This document shows positions 18,167 to 26,757 of a stretch of 64,000 nucleotides of DNA, one piece after another. Position 1 is the first letter of the stretch; every line of letters begins with the position of its first letter. The stretch spans positions 248,001 to 312,000 of the forward strand of contig NZ_PVNH01000004.1 in NCBI RefSeq assembly GCF_003001955.1, in the 5' to 3' direction. The position numbers and the translations under genes were made by a program. This DNA is from Prauserella shujinwangii. Its GTDB lineage: Bacteria > Actinomycetota > Actinomycetes > Mycobacteriales > Pseudonocardiaceae. The notes beneath the pieces are model-generated. The model saw nothing but the letters and a program-made list of their open reading frames with translations. It did not search any database and was not told the origin of the DNA.

Positions 18167-19633
18167 TCAGTCGCGGGTGGCGTGGTGGCGGGCCGGCCTG
18201 CGGTTGGCGGACCGCTGCGGGCGGCCGGTGCGGGCCTGGTCGCCGCCGCCCCGCGCGTGGTCCCGGCCCCGGCCCTGGTCGCGCCTGCTGCCGAACGACG
18301 GCCTGCCCCGGCCCTGCGGACGGCGCTCCGCCTGCCGCGGCGCGCGGTGCTCGACGACGGGCACACCGCTCGGGGTGCGGGCACCCGTGATCCGGGCCAG
18401 TTCCTCGTCGCCGGGCGAGACGGTCGCCTGCGCGGGCTTGACGCCGACCTTGTCGGTCAGCCTGCGCACCATGCGCCGCTGATCCGGTGTGATCAGCGTC
18501 ACGACCGTGCCCGAGGCGCCCGCGCGTGCGGTGCGGCCCGCGCGGTGCAGGTAGTCCTTGTGGTCGGCGGGCGGGTCGACGTGCAACACGAGGCTCACGT
18601 CGTCGACGTGGATGCCGCGGGCCGCGACGTCGGTGGCGACCAGCACCGGGGTGCGGCCCTGCTTGAAGTCCGCGAGCACCCGGTTGCGCTGGCCCTGCGT
18701 CTTACCGCCGTGCAACGCGCCCGCGTGCACCCCGCTGGCCCGCAGTTTCGTGGTCAGCCGGTCGACGTGGTGCTTGGTGCGGACGAACATGATCGTGCGC
18801 CCCTCGCGGGCCCCGATCTCGGTGACGACGGCCAGCTTGTCCTGGTGCGATGCCTGCAGCACGTGGTGCGCCATCGTGGTGACGCTCGCCGTCACCGGCG
18901 CCACGGAGTGCGTGACCGGGTCGGTCAGGTACGCGTCGACGAGCCGCCCGACGTCGCCGTCGAGCGTCGCCGAGAACAGCAGCCGCTGCCCATTCGGCGG
19001 GGTGAGGTCGAGGATCTCCCGCACCTGGGGCAGGAAGCCCATGTCGGCCATCTGGTCGGCCTCGTCGAGCGCGACGAACTCGGTCTGGTCGAGGGCGCAG
19101 GTGCCCTGCCGCACGTGGTCGGACAGCCTGCCGGGCGTCGCGATCAGCAGGTCGACGCCCTTCGCGAGCGCGTCGGCCTGCTTGCCGAAGGCCATCCCGC
19201 CGACGGCGGTGCGGCACCACAGCCCGAGCGCCTTGGCGAGCGGGGTCAGCGCGTCGGCCACCTGCATGGCCAGCTCGCGGGTGGGCACCAGGACGAGCGC
19301 ACGCGGCTGCCGGGGGCGTGCCCGGCCGCCGTCCAGCCTGCTGAGCAGGGCGAGCCCGAACGCGAGGGTCTTGCCGGACCCGGTCTGGGCCCGGCCCAGC
19401 ACGTCCCGGCCGGCGAGTGCGTCGGGCAGCGTGGCGGCCTGGATCGGGAACGCCGTCGCCATGCCCGCCTGCCGCAGCGTGCGCTGCAGCGGCTCGGGCA
19501 GGTCGAAGTCGGCGAACGGCCTGGTCACGACCGCGGTGGGGGTCACGTCGGCGACGGTCGGGGTGTGCGCAGGCGTGTGCTCACGGCGCTGACGCGGCTT
19601 GCGGACGGGACGGGTGGAGAATGTGTTGGTCAC
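18167..19633 (-). CDS. DEAD-box ATP-dependent RNA helicase
   Basis: 488 residues with the motifs in order: Q motif (PFADFDLPEPLQ...FPIQAATLP), I (AQTGSGKT), Ia (PTRELA), GG, Ib (ATPGRL), II (DEAD within VALDEADQMADMGF), III (SATL), IV (IMFVRTKHHVDRL), V (ATDVAARGIHV) and VI (HRAGRTARAG). The last ~80 residues are an Arg/Gly-rich disordered tail, usual for actinobacterial RhlE-like helicases and expected to bind RNA. It has a long 195-bp upstream gap that may hold a leader. The role is RNA unwinding, often in ribosome assembly or cold response. Confidence 0.94.
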   Translation of the reverse strand: MTNTFSTRPVRKPRQRREHTPAHTPTVADVTPTAVVTRPFADFDLPEPLQRTLRQAGMATAFPIQAATLPDALAGRDVLGRAQTGSGKTLAFGLALLSRLDGGRARPRQPRALVLVPTRELAMQVADALTPLAKALGLWCRTAVGGMAFGKQADALAKGVDLLIATPGRLSDHVRQGTCALDQTEFVALDEADQMADMGFLPQVREILDLTPPNGQRLLFSATLDGDVGRLVDAYLTDPVTHSVAPVTASVTTMAHHVLQASHQDKLAVVTEIGAREGRTIMFVRTKHHVDRLTTKLRASGVHAGALHGGKTQGQRNRVLADFKQGRTPVLVATDVAARGIHVDDVSLVLHVDPPADHKDYLHRAGRTARAGASGTVVTLITPDQRRMVRRLTDKVGVKPAQATVSPGDEELARITGARTPSGVPVVEHRAPRQAERRPQGRGRPSFGSRRDQGRGRDHARGGGDQARTGRPQRSANRRPARHHATRD

Positions 19634-19828
19634 TCATGCCTCTCGGACGTGGCACGTCACAAGGAGGCCCGGTTGCCTGCGCGTCGGCAGGGCACGAGAA
19701 GTGCTGAGGTGGGCGTTCACAGGGACGAACCCGGCGTTCGGTCCCGGCATGGCACCGCGCGCCGCTGATAGGTGGAGCACCGCACGCCGGTACCTCCCCG
19801 GCCGCAGGCGGTGCTCCCCCACTCTACC

Positions 19829-20740
19829 TCAGGGCAGACCCGTGGCCCGGCGCAGGCCCGTGATCAGCTCCTCGGCGGCCACCACGTCGTCGGTCAGCCC
19901 CCGCGCCACGAACCAGCGTGCGATGTTGCGCACGTCACGTTCGAGGAAGGCGGGCCCCCTCGGATTCCGGACGACGTCCACCACCTGCGGCAGGTCGATG
20001 ACGACCAGCCGTCCGTTGTGGACGAGCACGTTGTACGCCGAGAGGTCGCCGTGGGTCAGTCCCTCGTCGGCCAGCAGCTCCAGCGCCGCGACCAGCTGCC
20101 GCCAGAGCCGGTACAGCTCCTCGGGACCGGGCCGCAGGTCGGCCAGCCGGGGCGCCGCGGCGCCGTCGTCCGTGCCGACGAACTCGAGCAGCAGCTCGCC
20201 GCCGAGCAGCTGCACGGGATACGGCACCGGCGCCCCGATCGTCCACAAGCGACTCAGCGCGGCGAACTCCGCCGCGGCCCACCGCTGTGCGATGAGGTCA
20301 CGGCCGAACACCGTGCGGTGGCGCATGGCGCGCGTCTCGCGGGACCGGCGCACGCGCCTGCCCTCGAGATAGCCCGCGTCGCGGTGGAACATCCGGTGTT
20401 CGGCGGAGCGGTACCGCTTGGCCGCGAGCAGGCACTCCCGCGATCCGTCGGGCAGGCCACGGCGCACCAGGTGCACGTCGGCCTCCTTGCCGGAGCGGAG
20501 GACGCCCAGCTCGGCGTCCACCGCCGCGAGGTCGGTGACCACCCACCCGGGCCGGGGCAGCGGGCCGTGCTCGCCCGTGTCCCACGTCGTCCAGCGGTCG
20601 CCGCCGGGCACGGGCAGGCCCTCCTCGTCCGGATCAGGGGCCCGCCGGGGCCGCCGTGGCTTGCGGCGCGCCGGGGCGTCGTGAATGTCGTGAATGTCGT
20701 CGAGGTCGTCGAAGTCGTCACTGAGATCGTGGTGTCGCAC
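19829..20740 (-). CDS. RIO-type atypical protein kinase
   Basis: 303 residues. RIO1-like signatures: LRSGKEADVHLVRRG for the nucleotide-binding loop with Lys, AAKRYRSAEHRMFHRDAGYLEG, the catalytic loop THGDLSAYNVLVHNGRLVVI, and the metal-binding IDLPQ. A ~30-residue acidic/His N-terminus (DDFDDLDDIHDIHD) is encoded by short tandem DNA repeats around 20680-20720. GTG start with GGAG upstream. Bacterial RIO proteins are little characterised; archaeal and eukaryotic members act in ribosome maturation, which fits the neighbouring helicase, but that link is inference. Confidence 0.88.
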   Translation of the reverse strand: MRHHDLSDDFDDLDDIHDIHDAPARRKPRRPRRAPDPDEEGLPVPGGDRWTTWDTGEHGPLPRPGWVVTDLAAVDAELGVLRSGKEADVHLVRRGLPDGSRECLLAAKRYRSAEHRMFHRDAGYLEGRRVRRSRETRAMRHRTVFGRDLIAQRWAAAEFAALSRLWTIGAPVPYPVQLLGGELLLEFVGTDDGAAAPRLADLRPGPEELYRLWRQLVAALELLADEGLTHGDLSAYNVLVHNGRLVVIDLPQVVDVVRNPRGPAFLERDVRNIARWFVARGLTDDVVAAEELITGLRRATGLP

Positions 20741-20946
20741 TGGAGGGACTCCTGGAAGGCGGGCCCCGCCAGGCCAGATTCAGCGCGGCGGGGCGCAACG
20801 GCGGGCGGACGGAGCGCCCGGGACCGTGTCGGACATCGGGCACCTCCTCTCGCTCCGCCGGTCGCCACCGGCCCGTTCGGCTGAACGTGGTCACCATGGC
20901 GCACCGGGCGCGGTTCCCGCAACGGATTTCCGGCACGCTGGCGGGC

Positions 20947-22074
20947 ATGCGGATCATCGTGATCGGAAGCGGGATCGCGGGCGCCGCGACCGCCTACGAG
21001 CTCGCGCGCCGGGGCGCCGACGTCGTCGTGGCGGACGCGGGGCTGCCGGGCGCGGCGACCGCGGCCGGAGCGGGCATCGTCAGCCCGTGGACCTCCCGCG
21101 CTCCGGACGGCGCGGCGCTGACGTTCGCGGCGCGGGCCGCCGCGTACTACCGCACGCTGGTGCAGCGGCTCGCGGAGGACGGGCACGGCGACTCGTCGTT
21201 CGAGGTGGTGGGCGGCATGGTCGTCGCCGCGGGCGAGCCGGAGCTCGCCGACCTGCACCGCCGCCTCACGGCACGAGCCGCGGCCTGGCCGGAGGCGGGC
21301 TCGGTGACCCGGCTCGACCCCGCGCGGGCCAGGGCGCTGTTCCCCCCGCTCGCGCCCGGGCTGGGCGCGGTGCACGTCACCGGATCGGCCCGGGTGGACG
21401 GCAGGCGGTTGCGGGAGACGCTGCTGCGGGCGGCGGTGGGACGCGGGGCGCGCACCGTCCAGGGCCGCGCCGAGCCGCACGTCACCGCAGGCACGGTGAC
21501 CGGAGTGCGGGTGGCGGGCGACGTCGAGCCCGCCGACCGGGTCGTGGTGGCGGCGGGCGCCTGGAGCGCGGAGCCGCTCGCGCCGCTCGGGGTGACGGTG
21601 CCGGTGGCGCCCCAGCGTGGCCAGATCAGCCACTTCGGGCTGCCCGGCACGGACACCGCGCCGTGGCCGGTCGTGCTGCCCGCCGCGTCGAGCCACTACC
21701 TGCTGGCCTTCCCGGGTGGCCGCGTGGTCGCCGGGGCCACCCGGGAGACCGGCTCGGGGTTCGACCACCGCGTTACCGTGGCCGGGCAGCGGGAGGTGCT
21801 GGCGGAGGCGCTGGAGGTGGCGCCGGGGCTGGCGGACGCGACGCTGCTGGAGACGAGGGTGGGTTTCCGCCCGGCGAGCCCGGACGGCGAGCCGCTGCTC
21901 GGGCCACTGCCGGGGCATCCCGAGGTGGTGCTGCTCAGCGGGTTCGGCCCCGCCGGACTCACCCTCGGGCCGTACGCGGGCGTGCTCGCCGCGCGGGTGG
22001 CACTGGGCGAGCCCGTCCCGGCGGAGGCCGCCGCGCTCGATCCCGGCCGGTTCGGGGAGCTCAGTGCCCCGTGA
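20947..22074 (+). CDS. FAD-dependent amino-acid oxidase-like protein (DAO family)
   Basis: 375 residues. The N-terminal FAD-binding beta-alpha-beta (RIIVIGSGIAGAATAYELAR) is at the extreme start, which fixes ATG 20947 even though the frame is open from 20887. Also RVDGRRLRETLL, VVVAAGAWSAEPLA and the C-terminal PLLGPLPGHPEVVLLSGFGP, LTLGPYAGVLA of DAO-family oxidases and dehydrogenases (DadA-like). The substrate, probably an amino acid or amine, cannot be told. Its last 14 bases overlap the convergent yaaA gene. Confidence 0.87.
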   Translation: MRIIVIGSGIAGAATAYELARRGADVVVADAGLPGAATAAGAGIVSPWTSRAPDGAALTFAARAAAYYRTLVQRLAEDGHGDSSFEVVGGMVVAAGEPELADLHRRLTARAAAWPEAGSVTRLDPARARALFPPLAPGLGAVHVTGSARVDGRRLRETLLRAAVGRGARTVQGRAEPHVTAGTVTGVRVAGDVEPADRVVVAAGAWSAEPLAPLGVTVPVAPQRGQISHFGLPGTDTAPWPVVLPAASSHYLLAFPGGRVVAGATRETGSGFDHRVTVAGQREVLAEALEVAPGLADATLLETRVGFRPASPDGEPLLGPLPGHPEVVLLSGFGPAGLTLGPYAGVLAARVALGEPVPAEAAALDPGRFGELSAP

Positions 22075-22804
22075 CGAGCTCCAGCTCGGTCTCCCCGGTC
22101 CGCTCCACGGCCAGCCCCGCCCTGGCCGCGACCGCGCACAGCCGTTCCACAGTGGACGGCTCCGCGCGGGTGGTGGCCAGTGCGGCCGCGAGCGTGCCCT
22201 TGAAGGCCTTGTTGTGGTGGCTGACGGTCCGGCGCCTGCCGGCCGCGTCCTCGGTGACGACCCGCACGGTGACCGCGCCCGGCACCCTGGCCAGGGCGGC
22301 GTAGGTGCCCGAGCGCAGGTCCACGACCAGTTCGCCCGCCGCGGCGAGCGCGGGTTCCAGCACCGGCCGCCACACCGCGCGCAGCGATCCCGCCGCGGGC
22401 AGCGCGACGCCGCCGGAGAGCCGGTACGCCGGGATCGGGTCGGCGGCGCGCACCACCCCGAACAGCGCGGACGCGATCACCAGCCGCCGCCGCGCCCTGG
22501 CCAGCTCGGCCCTGCCGAAACCGGCCGCACCCAGCGCGTCGAAGAGGACGCCGGTGTACCGGTGCAGCGCCGGGGTGGTGGGCGAGGTCCACAGCCGCGC
22601 GTTGCGCGCCACCTCGGCCTCCTGCCGCCCGGACAGACCCAGGGCGGCGAGGCTCGCCGGGACGTCGCCGGCCAGGTCGACCAGCTCGTCGGCGAGTTTG
22701 CGGCGCACCGGGTTCAGCTCGGGAAACGACAGCGCGCCGAGGTCGAGCGGGGGCCCGTCCCCGCCCTCGGCCTTGGTCTCGGATGGGGGCAGCAACACCA
22801 GCAC
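22061..22804 (-). CDS. yaaA: Peroxide stress protein YaaA
   Basis: 247 residues. The family opening LVLLPPSETKAEGG is at the N-terminus, followed by RYTGVLFDALGAA, SALFGVVRAADPIPAYRL and the hallmark VVDLRSGTYAAL and SHHNKAFKGTLAAAL segments. YaaA (DUF328) lowers free iron and limits Fenton damage under H2O2 in E. coli. The GTG at 22804 starts directly before LVLLPPSE; the longer frame upstream runs antisense-style into the VOC gene and is excluded. Confidence 0.93.
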   Translation of the reverse strand: MLVLLPPSETKAEGGDGPPLDLGALSFPELNPVRRKLADELVDLAGDVPASLAALGLSGRQEAEVARNARLWTSPTTPALHRYTGVLFDALGAAGFGRAELARARRRLVIASALFGVVRAADPIPAYRLSGGVALPAAGSLRAVWRPVLEPALAAAGELVVDLRSGTYAALARVPGAVTVRVVTEDAAGRRRTVSHHNKAFKGTLAAALATTRAEPSTVERLCAVAARAGLAVERTGETELELVTGH

Positions 22805-22835
22805 GCCGGCAGGGTAACGGCGGCCCTCGGCACCC

Positions 22836-23186
22836 TTACGAGTGATAGCCGCCCACGCAGAACTCGTTGCCGTCCGGATCGGCCAGCACGGTCCACCGCA
22901 GGCCCGGCATCTCGTGGTCGGCGAGCTCCCGTGCGCCGAGGGCGACGAGCCGGGCGACCTCGGCCGCGCGGTCGCCGGTGCCGAAGTCGAGGTGCACGCG
23001 GTTCTTGCCCGGCTTCGGCTCGGGCACGCGCTGCAGCCCGAGCGCGACGGGCTGGCCCTCGCCCCTGAGCACGATGTACTCGTCGTAGTCCTCGGCGATC
23101 TCCAGGCCCAGTGCCTTCGTCCAGAACCCGGCGAGGCGCCGCGGGTCCGCACAGTCGAGGGTGACCATGCCCAGTGTCAGGTTCAT
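22836..23186 (-). CDS. VOC-family (glyoxalase-like) protein
   Basis: 116 residues, one vicinal-oxygen-chelate domain: [20 protein letters not shown], then a paired strand [15 protein letters not shown] and [20 protein letters not shown], ending [13 protein letters not shown]. The metal-ligand pattern (His in HLDFG, Glu in GNEFC) matches glyoxalase-like proteins of unknown substrate, common in actinobacteria. ATG at 23186 chosen because the domain begins at once. It lies 31 bp upstream of yaaA on the same strand, so the two may be co-transcribed. Confidence 0.87.
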   Translation of the reverse strand: MNLTLGMVTLDCADPRRLAGFWTKALGLEIAEDYDEYIVLRGEGQPVALGLQRVPEPKPGKNRVHLDFGTGDRAAEVARLVALGARELADHEMPGLRWTVLADPDGNEFCVGGYHS

Positions 23187-23290
23187 GGCGGGCACGCTAC
23201 GGCGGGGGTCCGACAAATCCCCGTTGCGCCAGCTCGCGCGCCGTTGACTACCCTGCGCACAGCGTCTCTCTCCAGGCCGAGGAGTTCGAA

Positions 23291-25039
23291 GTGATCACCA
23301 GGATGTCGTCGCTGTTCCTGCGCACCCTGCGCGAGGACCCGGCCGACGCCGAGGTACCCAGCCACAAGCTGCTCGTGCGCGCGGGCTACGTCCGCCGCGT
23401 CGCCCCGGGCGGGTACTCGTGGCTGCCGCTCGGTCTGCGCGTGCTGCGCAACATCGAGGCGGTGGTGCGCGAGGAGATGGACGCGATCGGCGGGCAGGAG
23501 ATCCAGTTCCCCGCGCTGCTGCCGAAGGAGCCCTACGAGGCCACCGGCCGCTGGACCGAGTACGGCCCGAGCGTGTTCCGGCTCAAGGACCGCAAGGGCG
23601 CCGACTACCTGCTCGGGCCGACGCACGAGGAGCTGTTCGCGCTCACCGTGAAGGGTGAGTACAGCTCGTACAAGGACTACCCGGTCATCCTCTACCAGAT
23701 CCAGACCAAGTACCGGGACGAGGCGCGGCCGAGGGCCGGGATCCTGCGCGGGCGCGAGTTCGTGATGAAGGACTCGTACTCGTTCGACCTGGACGACGCC
23801 GGGCTCGACCGGTCCTACGCGCTGCACCGCGACGCCTACGTCCGGATCTTCGACCGGCTCGGGCTGGAGTACGTGGTCGTCAAGGCGACCTCGGGGGCCA
23901 TGGGCGGCTCGGCGTCGGAGGAGTTCCTCGCCGTCGCGGCGACGGGGGAGGACACCTACGTCCGCAGCACCGGCTCCGGTTACGCCGCCAACGTCGAGGC
24001 CGTGGAGACGCCCGCGCCGCCCGCGCGGTCCGTCGAGGACAAGCCCGACGCGCAGGTGCACCACACACCCGACACCCCGACCATCGAGAGCCTGGTCGAC
24101 TTCCTCAACAAGGCGGATCTCGGCCGCACGTTCACGGCGGCCGACACGCTGAAGAACGTGATCGTCAAGACCCGCGCGCCCGGCGCGAAGGAGTGGACGC
24201 TGCTCGGCGTCGGCGTGCCGGGCGACCGTGAGGTCGACCTGAAGCGGCTGGAGGCCTCGCTCGAGCCCGCCGAGGTGGCGCTGCTGGAGGAGGCCGATTT
24301 CGCCGCCAACCCGTTCCTCGTCAAGGGCTACATCGGCCCGGGCGCGCTGCAGGCCAACGGCGTGCGTTACCTCGTGGACCCCAGGGTGGTCACCGGCACC
24401 GCCTGGGTCACCGGGGCGGACAAGGCCGACCACCACGTCGTCGACCTGGTGTGCGGCCGGGACTTCACGCCGGACGGCACGGTCGAGGCCGCCGAGGTGC
24501 GTGCGGGCGACCCTTCGCCGGACGGGCAGGGCACGCTCGTCGCGGCCCGCGGCATCGAGATCGGGCACATCTTCCAGCTCGGCCGCAAGTACACCGACGC
24601 CTTCGAGGTCGACGCGCTCGGCCCCGACTCGAAGCCGATCCGCATCACGATGGGCTCGTACGGCATCGGCGTGTCGCGGCTCGTCGCCGCCATCGCCGAG
24701 CAGCACCACGACGAGCTGGGCCTGGTGTGGCCGAGGGCGGTCGCGCCCGCCGACGTGCACCTGGTGGTGGCAGGCAAGGACGACGCCGTGTTCGAGGGCG
24801 GGGAGCGGATCGCCGCGCAGCTGTCCGAGCGGGGCCTGCGCGTGCTGCTGGACGACCGCAAGGCCACACCCGGCGTCAAGTTCGCCGACGCCGAGCTGGT
24901 CGGCGTGCCGACGATCGTGGTCGTCGGCCGCGGGCTGGCCCACGGAGTGGTCGAGGTGAAGGACCGCGCCACCGGGGAGCGCACCGAGGTGCCGGTCGGC
25001 GAGGTGGCCGACCACCTCGCCGGGCTCACCGGCCGGTAG
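23291..25039 (+). CDS. proS: Prolyl-tRNA synthetase, bacterial type
   Basis: 582 residues. Class II motifs: motif 1 around [20 protein letters not shown], motif 2 [20 protein letters not shown], motif 3 near [15 protein letters not shown], with the proline-site LGPTHEELF. The ~180-residue editing insertion (about 224-407) that clears Ala-tRNA(Pro) is present, as is the anticodon-binding C-terminus ([20 protein letters not shown]). GTG 23291 has GAGGAG eight bases upstream; ATG at 23303 is an alternative four residues in. Confidence 0.96.
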   Translation: MITRMSSLFLRTLREDPADAEVPSHKLLVRAGYVRRVAPGGYSWLPLGLRVLRNIEAVVREEMDAIGGQEIQFPALLPKEPYEATGRWTEYGPSVFRLKDRKGADYLLGPTHEELFALTVKGEYSSYKDYPVILYQIQTKYRDEARPRAGILRGREFVMKDSYSFDLDDAGLDRSYALHRDAYVRIFDRLGLEYVVVKATSGAMGGSASEEFLAVAATGEDTYVRSTGSGYAANVEAVETPAPPARSVEDKPDAQVHHTPDTPTIESLVDFLNKADLGRTFTAADTLKNVIVKTRAPGAKEWTLLGVGVPGDREVDLKRLEASLEPAEVALLEEADFAANPFLVKGYIGPGALQANGVRYLVDPRVVTGTAWVTGADKADHHVVDLVCGRDFTPDGTVEAAEVRAGDPSPDGQGTLVAARGIEIGHIFQLGRKYTDAFEVDALGPDSKPIRITMGSYGIGVSRLVAAIAEQHHDELGLVWPRAVAPADVHLVVAGKDDAVFEGGERIAAQLSERGLRVLLDDRKATPGVKFADAELVGVPTIVVVGRGLAHGVVEVKDRATGERTEVPVGEVADHLAGLTGR

Positions 25040-25045
25040 CCGCGG

Positions 25046-25951
25046 GTGTCCCGGTTCCGCGAGCACGATGACGGCACACCCGGCTACGAGGATCGTGCCG
25101 CGCTGCCGGGGATCGGCGGTTACCAGCCGTCCGATCCGGCGGACGCCACCCCGGCGCGGTTCCGGCCCGCTCCGCCCGCGCCGGAACCGGAGCCGGGGGC
25201 GAAACCCCGGCGGTGGCGCAAGGCCCCGCTGTGGCTGATCCTCGCGGTGACGGTCGGGATCGGCGTGGTCAACCTCGTCCGCGGCATCGGGTCCGGCCTC
25301 GACGGGCAGGACGAGCGGCGCGAGGTGGCCGCCTCGCCCGCACCGGCCACGGCTCCCGCCGCGCGAGCGGAACCGAGCGGAACCGCGCCCGCCGTGCCGC
25401 CCGAGGTGCCGGGCTGGCGGCCCGTGGTGGCCCGCGACGGTGGCTACGCCTACGACGTGCCGCCGGGCTGGGAGCCCCGGCCGGGCACCGTGCACGGCTG
25501 GGAGGCGAGCGGGTCCGAGCCGCGCATCGCGCTCGTGACGAGCGCGTTCACCGGGCGGAACTCCTGTGGCGACCACGACCGGGGTGGCAGCGGCGTCACC
25601 TCGGCGGGGGAGCGGGACCCCGCGACGGCGGCGCTGCGCACCGCCGAACGGGTCGCGCGGCGCGCCTACCCGCCGGACGGGGGCATGGCGCCCGGGTCGG
25701 CGGGCATCGAGACCGGCACCACGGGGGTGCTGCTCGGCGACCGCACGCGGCGGGGCGCCTTCGCGATCGCGGACGTCACGGTGCGGCCCGGCGGCGATCC
25801 GTGCCTGCCGGACCGGGCCGTCGTCGGCGCGCTGGCGGTGCCCGGTGACAGCGGCAGCGTCGTTCTCGTCGTCTACGCCGACCAGGGCGTGCCGGGCGCG
25901 CCGGGTCGTGCGGAGGTGCGCGAGATCCTGCTCAGCTTCCGGGGGCCGTGA
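25046..25951 (+). CDS. Membrane-anchored protein of unknown function
   Basis: 301 residues, not assigned. A Pro-rich cytoplasmic start of about 60 residues is followed by a basic KPRRWRK stretch, one membrane helix (APLWLILAVTVGIGVVNLV, about 61-80), an Ala/Pro linker and a ~180-residue outer domain with a Cys pair (NSCGDHD and GGDPCLP). The outer domain begins YAYDVPPGWEPRPG, a pattern seen in actinobacterial surface proteins. It starts seven bases after proS, so it is likely co-transcribed. It looks like a single-pass type II membrane protein; the role is unknown. Confidence 0.75.
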   Translation: MSRFREHDDGTPGYEDRAALPGIGGYQPSDPADATPARFRPAPPAPEPEPGAKPRRWRKAPLWLILAVTVGIGVVNLVRGIGSGLDGQDERREVAASPAPATAPAARAEPSGTAPAVPPEVPGWRPVVARDGGYAYDVPPGWEPRPGTVHGWEASGSEPRIALVTSAFTGRNSCGDHDRGGSGVTSAGERDPATAALRTAERVARRAYPPDGGMAPGSAGIETGTTGVLLGDRTRRGAFAIADVTVRPGGDPCLPDRAVVGALAVPGDSGSVVLVVYADQGVPGAPGRAEVREILLSFRGP

Positions 25952-25954
25952 CGC

Positions 25955-26650
25955 TCACCCGGTGAGGGCCGCGACCACCGCGGCGGTGTCGGACAGGTCG
26001 CGGAACACGACGTCGGCGCCGGAGGCGCGCAGCTCCTCCTCGGTGTGCCTGCCGGTGGCCACCCCGACGGCCAGCGCGCCGTGCTCGCGCGCCGCGGCCA
26101 CGTCGTGCGGGGTGTCGCCGACGATCACCACCGCGTCGGACGTGAACGTCGTCCCGTGCTTGGCGGTGGCCAGTTCCGCGGCGTGCGTCACCAGGTCCGG
26201 CCGGTGGGCCGACAGCGAGCCGTAGCCGCCGATCGCGAAGTCGATGTGCTCGTCCAGGTCGAACGCGCTCAGCTTGTGCCGGGCGATCTCCGGCAGGTTG
26301 CCGGTGACCAGGGACTGCACGACCTCTTCCCGCCCGGCGAGTGCGGTGAGCGCGGCGGCCGTACCCGGCAGGGCGTGCCCGCGCCGCGCCAGTGTGGGCA
26401 GCGCACGGGTGGAGATGGCCACCAGCTCCCGCCACAGCCTGCGGATCGTCTCCTCGCTCGGCTCGAGGCCGTGCCCGCGCAGGATCTCCAGCGTGATGGC
26501 GCGCTCGGTGCGGCCGGGGAAGGACGGCACCTTCCGCAGCGTGACGTCGGCGACCGCGGCCAGCGCCTCGGCGTACCAGTCGCCCCCGAGTCCGCGCAGG
26601 TCGACGAGGGTCAGGTCGATGTCCCAGAGCACCAGGCGGCGTGTGGTCAC
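25955..26650 (-). CDS. HAD-superfamily hydrolase
   Basis: 231 residues from GTG 26650. HAD motif I appears as VLWDIDLTLVDL (nucleophile Asp and acid/base Asp), motif II as SLVTGNLP, and motif III/IV as VVIVGDTPHDVAAAREHGA. The cap is the four-helix phosphoglycolate-phosphatase (Gph-like) type. GGYGSLSAHRPDLVTHA supplies the motif between II and IV. The substrate may be phosphoglycolate or another small phosphate ester. It converges on the preceding gene with a three-base gap. Confidence 0.9.
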   Translation of the reverse strand: MTTRRLVLWDIDLTLVDLRGLGGDWYAEALAAVADVTLRKVPSFPGRTERAITLEILRGHGLEPSEETIRRLWRELVAISTRALPTLARRGHALPGTAAALTALAGREEVVQSLVTGNLPEIARHKLSAFDLDEHIDFAIGGYGSLSAHRPDLVTHAAELATAKHGTTFTSDAVVIVGDTPHDVAAAREHGALAVGVATGRHTEEELRASGADVVFRDLSDTAAVVAALTG

Positions 26651-26672
26651 GAGCCCACCGTACCGGGACGGC

Positions 26673-26734
26673 AATTCAACAAGTGTTGGCATTCGGCGCT
26701 GCCGGTCGTACCATCGGTGACACCGAATTCAACA
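26673..26734. promoter_or_regulatory. Paired AATTCAACA sites flanking a promoter
   Basis: AATTCAACA occurs at 26673-26681 and again at 26726-26734, 53 bp apart (about five helical turns). The first copy is part of an inverted repeat CAACA-AG-TGTTG (26677-26688) that overlaps the -35 box. The AT-rich composition is unusual for this window. The spacing suggests a regulator that binds both sides of the promoter and perhaps loops it. No regulator gene is adjacent. Confidence 0.45.
26686..26714 (+). promoter_or_regulatory. SigA-like promoter of the membrane protein gene
   Basis: TTGGCA (26686-26691), a 17-base spacer, then TACCAT (26709-26714). The start site would be near 26721, leaving a leader of about 37 nt that includes AAGGAGGGG before ATG 26758. 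It is one of the best-formed promoters in the window. Confidence 0.6.
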
Positions 26735-26757
26735 TAAGTAGAAATAAGGAGGGGAAC

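Noticed and set aside
23187-23290. T-box or riboswitch before proS
   Set aside because: The leader is about 100 bases with no T-box sequence (no UGGGUGG-like motif) and no recognisable riboswitch core.
23183-25576. Long antisense frame opposite proS
   Set aside because: Same effect as opposite dnaE; composition is shadow-like and it crosses two real genes.
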